Positions 1 through 6,400 of a stretch of DNA of 12,665 nt are shown here, piece after piece. The position numbers and the translations under genes were made by a program. A model generated the notes under the pieces. That model was not told the origin of the DNA and made no database searches. It saw only the letters and a program-made list of their open reading frames with translations. The DNA lies in contig DYON01000053.1 of the NCBI GenBank assembly GCA_020720525.1, positions 1 to 12,665 on the forward strand. The letters are read 5' to 3'. The stretch comes from Acetofilamentum sp. (GTDB lineage Bacteria; Bacteroidota; Bacteroidia; Bacteroidales; DTU049). Numbering within the stretch: position 1 is the first letter of the stretch; every line of letters begins with the position of its first letter.

Positions 1-45
1 CGCGATAACGATGGCAGTGCCTGCGAAGATTTACCGAAGGAATAA
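1..45 (+). CDS. 3' end of an upstream gene with an Excalibur-like C-terminus (partial)
   Basis: Only the last 14 codons and the TAA stop are present. In frame 1 they read RDNDGSACEDLPKE. The RDNDGSACE part matches the closing motif of Excalibur-type calcium-binding domains (family pattern D-R-D-G-D-G-x-A-C-E), which often sit at the C-terminus of secreted nucleases such as thermonuclease-like proteins. A terminator begins 2 nt after this stop, which supports a real gene end. Frame 2 is also open up to a stop at 47-49, but that would run into the terminator stem and shows no recognisable motif. The enzyme itself lies outside the window, so its function is not known. Confidence 0.5.
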   Translation, partial: RDNDGSACEDLPKE

Positions 46-47
46 TT

Positions 48-75
48 AAAGTCGGTAAAAACGCCGATTTTTTTT
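48..75 (+). terminator. Rho-independent terminator of the upstream gene
   Basis: The 5' arm AAAGTCGG (48-55) pairs with CCGATTTT (64-71) through one G-T wobble, around a loop of 8 nt. The 3' arm runs directly into a tract of eight T (68-75). It follows the stop codon at 43-45 at once, so it isolates the adhesin unit from upstream transcription. Confidence 0.8.
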
Positions 76-448
76 AGTGTCAATTTTTATTTTAATAATT
101 CTGCTCAGTGATTTTTTAATTATTACCCGTAATTATCAGGGCGGATATTTGAATAATTGGCAAATAATTATGAAAACCTAAAAATTTGACAACATCTGAA
201 ATTTGTATAATATTGATTTTATCGCCTTGAAAATTAGACTTCTTTAATATTTTGTATAGAAACAAAAAAGATAAAAAGATATTAATCTGAAACATTTTTT
301 TTAAAAAATACGTAAGTGTAGGAAATTGAATAATATTTTTAGATTTTAAATGATTGCATTCGATACAATAAAAATTTCGTGAATTATTTGTTTAATTTTA
401 TTTTTTTAAATTATCCTGAAAAACATAAATAAAATTTCCTATAAATAC
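76..448 (+). promoter_or_regulatory. AT-rich, gene-free leader upstream of the giant adhesin gene
   Basis: About 370 nt without a plausible gene, much more AT-rich than the coding DNA around it. It must hold the promoter for the adhesin because a terminator precedes it. I find no exact match to the Bacteroidota -7 box TAnnTTTG. Near matches are GATATTTG (144-151) and GAAATTTG (198-205). A sigma70-like pair, TTGACA (186-191) and TATAAT (206-211), is present but its 14-nt spacer is short. No start site can be assigned from this. The final stretch before the ATG has no Shine-Dalgarno sequence and is A/T-rich, which is normal for this phylum. I recognise no riboswitch or small RNA. Confidence 0.4.
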
Positions 449-3400
449 ATGAGTATGGTAAAAAAAATTACACATTTAGTTTTCTTTTTTTTAATTTTTG
501 GAATATCTGAATACGGATATTCCCAAAATTGTACAGTGAATGCCGGAATCGACGGTACATTATGCCAAAATCAAGTGATGACCCTCAACGGGAACTCGCA
601 GGGACTCATCACAGTTGCCGCCAAATGGACTCAGGTAGGTGGTCCTTCAACCAGCATCACCGACCCGAATGAATTGATAACCAATGTTACGGGATATACT
701 TCGGGAATTGCGTATAAGTTCCGCATAACAGCAACCTGTCAGGACGGTCAAATTGTTTTCGATGAAGTGACAAATACTGTAAATCCAATAAGCACAGCCA
801 ATGCAGGACCCGACCAAGCAACCTGTCCGGGTTCGGGTGTTTTAGCTGCTAATTCTGCCGGGAGCGGAGAAACAGGAGCGTGGACAGGTTCCGGAACCGG
901 AAGTGCCGGGATAACCGTTTCTCAACTTACAAATCCGGTTTCTCCTTTTACACTCTTAAACACAGCCCAGGGAAGTACAACATTACGTTGGACAATAACA
1001 AACGGAAGCTGCACATCTTTCGATGATGTTGTCGTTACCAATTATGGCGGACAAACTCCTGTCAGTGCAGGTCCCGACCAGATTTTGGGCAATTGCTATA
1101 CTTCAACTCAATCAACACCCTTAAATGCAAGTATTGGAGGAAACGGAGCGGGTGGACAAATTGGAACATGGTCGCTGGTGAGCGGACCCAATATTCCGAC
1201 TTTTGGTAATGTCAATGTAAGAAACACTACTGTCAGCAATCTTATACAAGGTATATATATTCTTCGCTGGTCGGTTACAGGTCCTTGTGTAACGGGAACC
1301 GATGAAATGCAAATTACCGTACCTGCCGCCACACAGGCGGTAACTGCTGCAAACGCAGGAGCAGATATTCGCTATTGCAATGCTTCCACAACAGCAGTAT
1401 TATCGGGAAATGCACCCCAATATGCAAATGAAGTTGTAACTTGGACACAAACCGCTCCGGCAAGTCCACTTTCAACAATTGTTACCCCAAACGATCCGGT
1501 AACTTCAGTAACAGGATTAGATGGAACTTCAAGCTACACTTTTCGTATGACAATACAAAATTCTATCAGTGGGTGTTCAACATCAGACAATGTGCAAATC
1601 TTCTACTCAACTCCACCGTCTATTTCAATAACAAGCGGAGATCAAATACGACCATGCGGTACGATGAATGCTAACGTTACATACACAAATGGTTCATCAA
1701 CACAATACCGCATTGTAAACGGACCTTATACCGGCAATTGGACAACTGCCGGAAATAACAATCAGACCATTACATTTACGCAGTACGGTTCATACAATGT
1801 GCTTTTCAGGCGTTACCAAACCGGTATTGAGTGTGAAGATGCTTATGCACAGACGGTTATCACAATTTCACAATCACCCACGGCATCGAATGCAGGAACC
1901 GATCAAATTTTAGCCTGTAATATCATTGAAACTGATTTGGCAGGCAACAACCCTGCCGCTGGAACCGGAAAATGGTCGCAAGTCAACGGACCCACAACAG
2001 CTGTTTATTCGGATATTTACAACCGTTCCTCGCATATCAGTAATTTAGTGGAGGGAGAATATTTTTTCAGATGGCTCATTTCCGGAGGTTCAGGGTGCTC
2101 TACAACACAAGACGATGTTCGGGTTGTGGTTTCTACTCCTTATACATCAACAACAGCTGCCGGTGCAGATCAAACAATTTGCAGTAATTCTGTTGTTTAT
2201 TTAGACGCTTCGCCTCCGGCAGATAATGAAACAGGAACGTGGACTGTTGTGCCGAGTTCGGGCGTTATTTTTTCAAACATTCACGACCCCGATCCAACAG
2301 TAACTGAATTAGTACAAGGCGAAACATACACGTTCACGTGGACAGTTGCAAGTGCTTGTGCATCGGCAACTGATGTTGTCGTGATATCAATAGGAACGAC
2401 TGCCGGACCGAGTATTGCAAATGCGGGGCCAAATCAATGCAATGCTGACGGAACGGTTACTTCGACTCTGGAAGGAAATAGCCCAACTGTCGGAACAGGA
2501 ACATGGACAATTCTCAACGGACCAAATTCACCATCAATTACAGACATTCATGACAACAATACCACAATAACAAGTATGATAAATGGAAACTACGAAATTG
2601 AGTGGGCTATTACAAATTCCGGGTGTCAAACAACGAGAGATACTGTTTTTATTACAATAAGTCCAACTGCAAGTAATGCGGTTGCGGGGCCGGATATCAC
2701 TTTGTGCGGAACTGCAACAAATCTTGCAGCAACGAATCCTGCTGTGGGGACAGGTGTTTGGACTCAAACATCGGGAGCAGCCGGAGTCGTTTTTTCAAAT
2801 ATCAACTCGTCCACAGCCAATGTTTCAAATTTAACATCGGGAGCTTATGTCTTCAATTGGCAAGTCGCTTATGGTGTCTGCCCTGCGACAAACGACCAAG
2901 TCTCGGTTTTTGTATCAACACCCCCCTCAACTGCTAATGCAGGACCGGATCAAGCAGTTTGCAGTGCAACATCGGCTGTTTTAGCTGCAAACACGCCAAC
3001 AGTAGGTTCCGGATTTTGGTCCGTATCGGGAACCGGTGAAAATAATCCGACTTTTTCAAGCGTAACAAATCCTGCAGCAAGTATAACAGGGCTGGTAACT
3101 GGGCAATATCAGTTGCAATGGAATATCAGCTCAGGTCCTTATTGTCCGGCTTCAACCGATATCGTGCTCATTTCGGTTTCAGCTCCGGCAAATGCCGGTT
3201 CCGACAGGCAACTTTGTGATGCAAGTTCTGTTTTACTCACAGGAACCGACGGCACTACCGGAACTTGGACAGAAGTTTCTGCCTTAGGTTCTACGATTAC
3301 AACTACCGGAGACTATACAGCCATTGCTTCAAATCTTGTATCGGCAGGGGATTACACTTTTAGATACACTGTCCCTGTGGTTTACGCTTGTCCTTCAACG

Positions 3401-6400
3401 TTTGATGATGTTCTTATTCAGGTTTCGCCATTTGGTTCGCAACCCGATGCGGGTGTCGATAAAGAAATTTGCACCGGCGGAGGAACTTCTGTTGCCATGA
3501 CGGCTTCTTCACCCGGAGTCGGAACTGCTACATGGTCTTGGGTAAGCGGACCCAATACGCCTACTTTTTCGCTGAACACCGACCCAAATACTCTTGTAAC
3601 AGGTTTGATACAGGGAACATATATTCTTAAATGGCAGGTAACATATAATTGGTGCGGAAATTTCAGTGATATTGTTCGTGTGAATGTTTATAATCCGCCC
3701 ACTGTAGCAAATGCCGGAGCAGATCAAGCATCAGCGTGTATTTTAACCTCTCAACTTTTAGGAAATACCCCAACAAGCGGAGTTGGTGCTTGGACATTAC
3801 TTTCGGGAGCAGGAACCGTAACAATCGATAATCCCGGATTACCCACAACGTATTTATCGAACCCATCGGCAGCAGGATTGTACACTTTTGAATGGCGAAT
3901 TACTAACGGAACGGTCTGCGCCGCAAGTGCCGACCAAGTTGATCTCACTTTTGCTTCGCCCAATCCACCTTCGACACCTGACGCAGGTATCGACAAAAGC
4001 ATTTGCGATGCCACATCTCTTTTAATGACAGGAAATACCATTGCCACAGGTATAGGAACATGGTCTCAATTTTCAGGACCCGAAACAACAACGATTGTTT
4101 CTCCAAACAGCCCAAGTTCAAATATCACAGGACTAAATACAGATGGAACTTATCAATTTGTATGGACAAGTTCCGAAGGCTCTTGCAGCTTATCCGATAA
4201 TGTATCTGTACTTCGAAGCACGACAATTCCTTCGACAGCAGGCAGTGATAATTCGTTTTGCGAATTTCTGCCTGTTAATCTCAACGCGAATCTTGCGGCA
4301 CCCGGAATTGGAACGTGGACTCAACTCTCCGGTCCCTCAACATCACTTTTTGCTAATGCAAATCAGAATAATACAGTTGTCAACGGAACAGTTTTCGGGG
4401 ATTACGTGTATCAGTGGAATATCGTAAACGGGGCATGTTCTGATGCATCGACGGTTGATATTTCTATAATTCACGAACCTCTAAATACTTTAACGGTATC
4501 AAGTGTCAATGATTTATGCTACGCTTCCGATGCCACGGTTACCATTCATTTATCTCAAAATGGATTTACCTATTCGGCTTATATTGGGAGTACTTTAATA
4601 ACGACAAATACCGGCAACGGTGGCGATTTAGAATTTACAATACCTCAATCTTCATTATTACTCGGAAACAATTATATCACTTTCACCTCAGATAATGGCT
4701 ATTGTTCAAGTACTTTAAACAATCAAGCATTGGTTGAAGTTATTGCTTGTACCGATTTAAGTATCACGAAAACAGCCACCCCCACAACACAATATGCGGG
4801 CAGCAATGTTGTTTTTACAATCAATGTTACAAATAACGGACCGAGTGCTGCAACAGGTGTCATTGTCAATGATATTTTACCCAATGGTTTTACATACATT
4901 TCAAATACTCCGAGTACCGGAGCTTATAATTCAGTTTCAGGCGTTTGGACTGTCGGAAATCTCGCCACCAGTTCTTCTGCTTCACTAGAAATAACAGCTT
5001 CCGTTGATGCTTCGGGCAATTATGTTAATGTTGCCAATGTTTCGGGTAACGAGCATGATACTGATACTGACAATAATGAAGACGATGTAACAATTACGCC
5101 GGTTCCGGTAAGCGATTTATCGATTCTAAAATCGGTTGATAATTCAACACCTGATGTTCTTGGAAATGTTGTATTTACCTTAACAGTTACAAACAATGGA
5201 CCGAGCGATGCAACCGGAGTAATGGTAACAGATATTTTGCCCGATGGTTACATTTATATCTCAGATAACGGTGCATCGGCTTATGATTCCGGAACGGGAA
5301 CTTGGACAATCGGAAACCTTGCAAATACAAATTCTGTTTCATTAGATATTACAGCTCAGGTAAAAGTTTCGGGCGATTATTTGAACAATGCAACGGTTAC
5401 AGGAAACGAAACAGACTCGAATCTCGATAACAATGATGATGATGAGACCGTCATTCCCAATCCGTTAGCCGATTTATCGATTGATAAAACAGTAAACAAT
5501 GCTACGGCGGAAGTTGGAAGCAATGTTGTGTTCACTTTAATCGTAACAAATAACGGGCCGAGTAATGCAACAGGTGTAATTGTAACCGATAATTTGCCAA
5601 GCGGTTTCATCTATGTTTCGGATAATTCGGGAGGAAATTATAATTCCGGAACATGGACAATCGGAAATCTTGCAATCGGAAATTCTGTTTCCATCGAAAT
5701 CACAGCCTTCGTTTATGCAAACGGAAATTATACCAATTCGGCAACCGTTACAGGCAACGAAGATGACCCTGATATCAACAATAATGAAGATAATGTTACA
5801 GTGGGCGAAATACCTGTATGCGATATACAACTTGTAAAAAACGTCAATTTATCTACTCAAAATGTAGGTTCCAACGTTGTTTTCAGTATTCAGGTTACAA
5901 ATAACGGACCGAGCGATGCTACAAATGTCTCAGTAACAGATGCATTGCCCGACGGATATGATTTTGTATCTTACACAGCAACCGTAGGTACATACGATTC
6001 GGGAACAGGAACTTGGACAATTGGAAATTTGAATAATACATCTGTTGAAACACTTGATATCACCGCAATGGTAAAAGCAACAGGCATTTATCTTAATACT
6101 GCATCTGTTTCGGGTGACGAATTGGATACAAATCCGGATAATAATGATGATGATGCTAATATAACACCAATTTCAACAGCCGATTTGTCGGTTGTAAAAA
6201 CCGTAGATAATTCAACTGCTTACGTCGGAGAAAATGTTGTATTTACATTAACAGTTACAAACAATGGACTGAGTAATGCAACAGATGTTTTAATTACCGA
6301 TATACTCCCTAACGGATATGATTATGTTTCAGATAACGGACTTGGAGCATACGATTCCGGAACGGGCTTATGGACTGTCGGAAATCTGGATTATCTCAGT

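Noticed and set aside
186..211. TTGACA and TATAAT as a sigma70 promoter
   Set aside because: The 14-nt spacer is too short, and this phylum uses a different primary promoter consensus. In such AT-rich DNA the match may be chance. Kept only as a note in the leader entry.
449..540. Lipoprotein signal at SQNC in the adhesin N-terminus
   Set aside because: The three residues before the Cys (SQN) do not fit a lipobox, and a type B T9SS cargo is expected to carry a standard signal peptide cleaved before this Cys.
4143..4427. Plus-strand open frame of 94 codons inside the adhesin gene
   Set aside because: It overlaps the adhesin frame wholly, and the encoded sequence has no recognisable domain or signal. 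It is a frame shadow of the repeat array.
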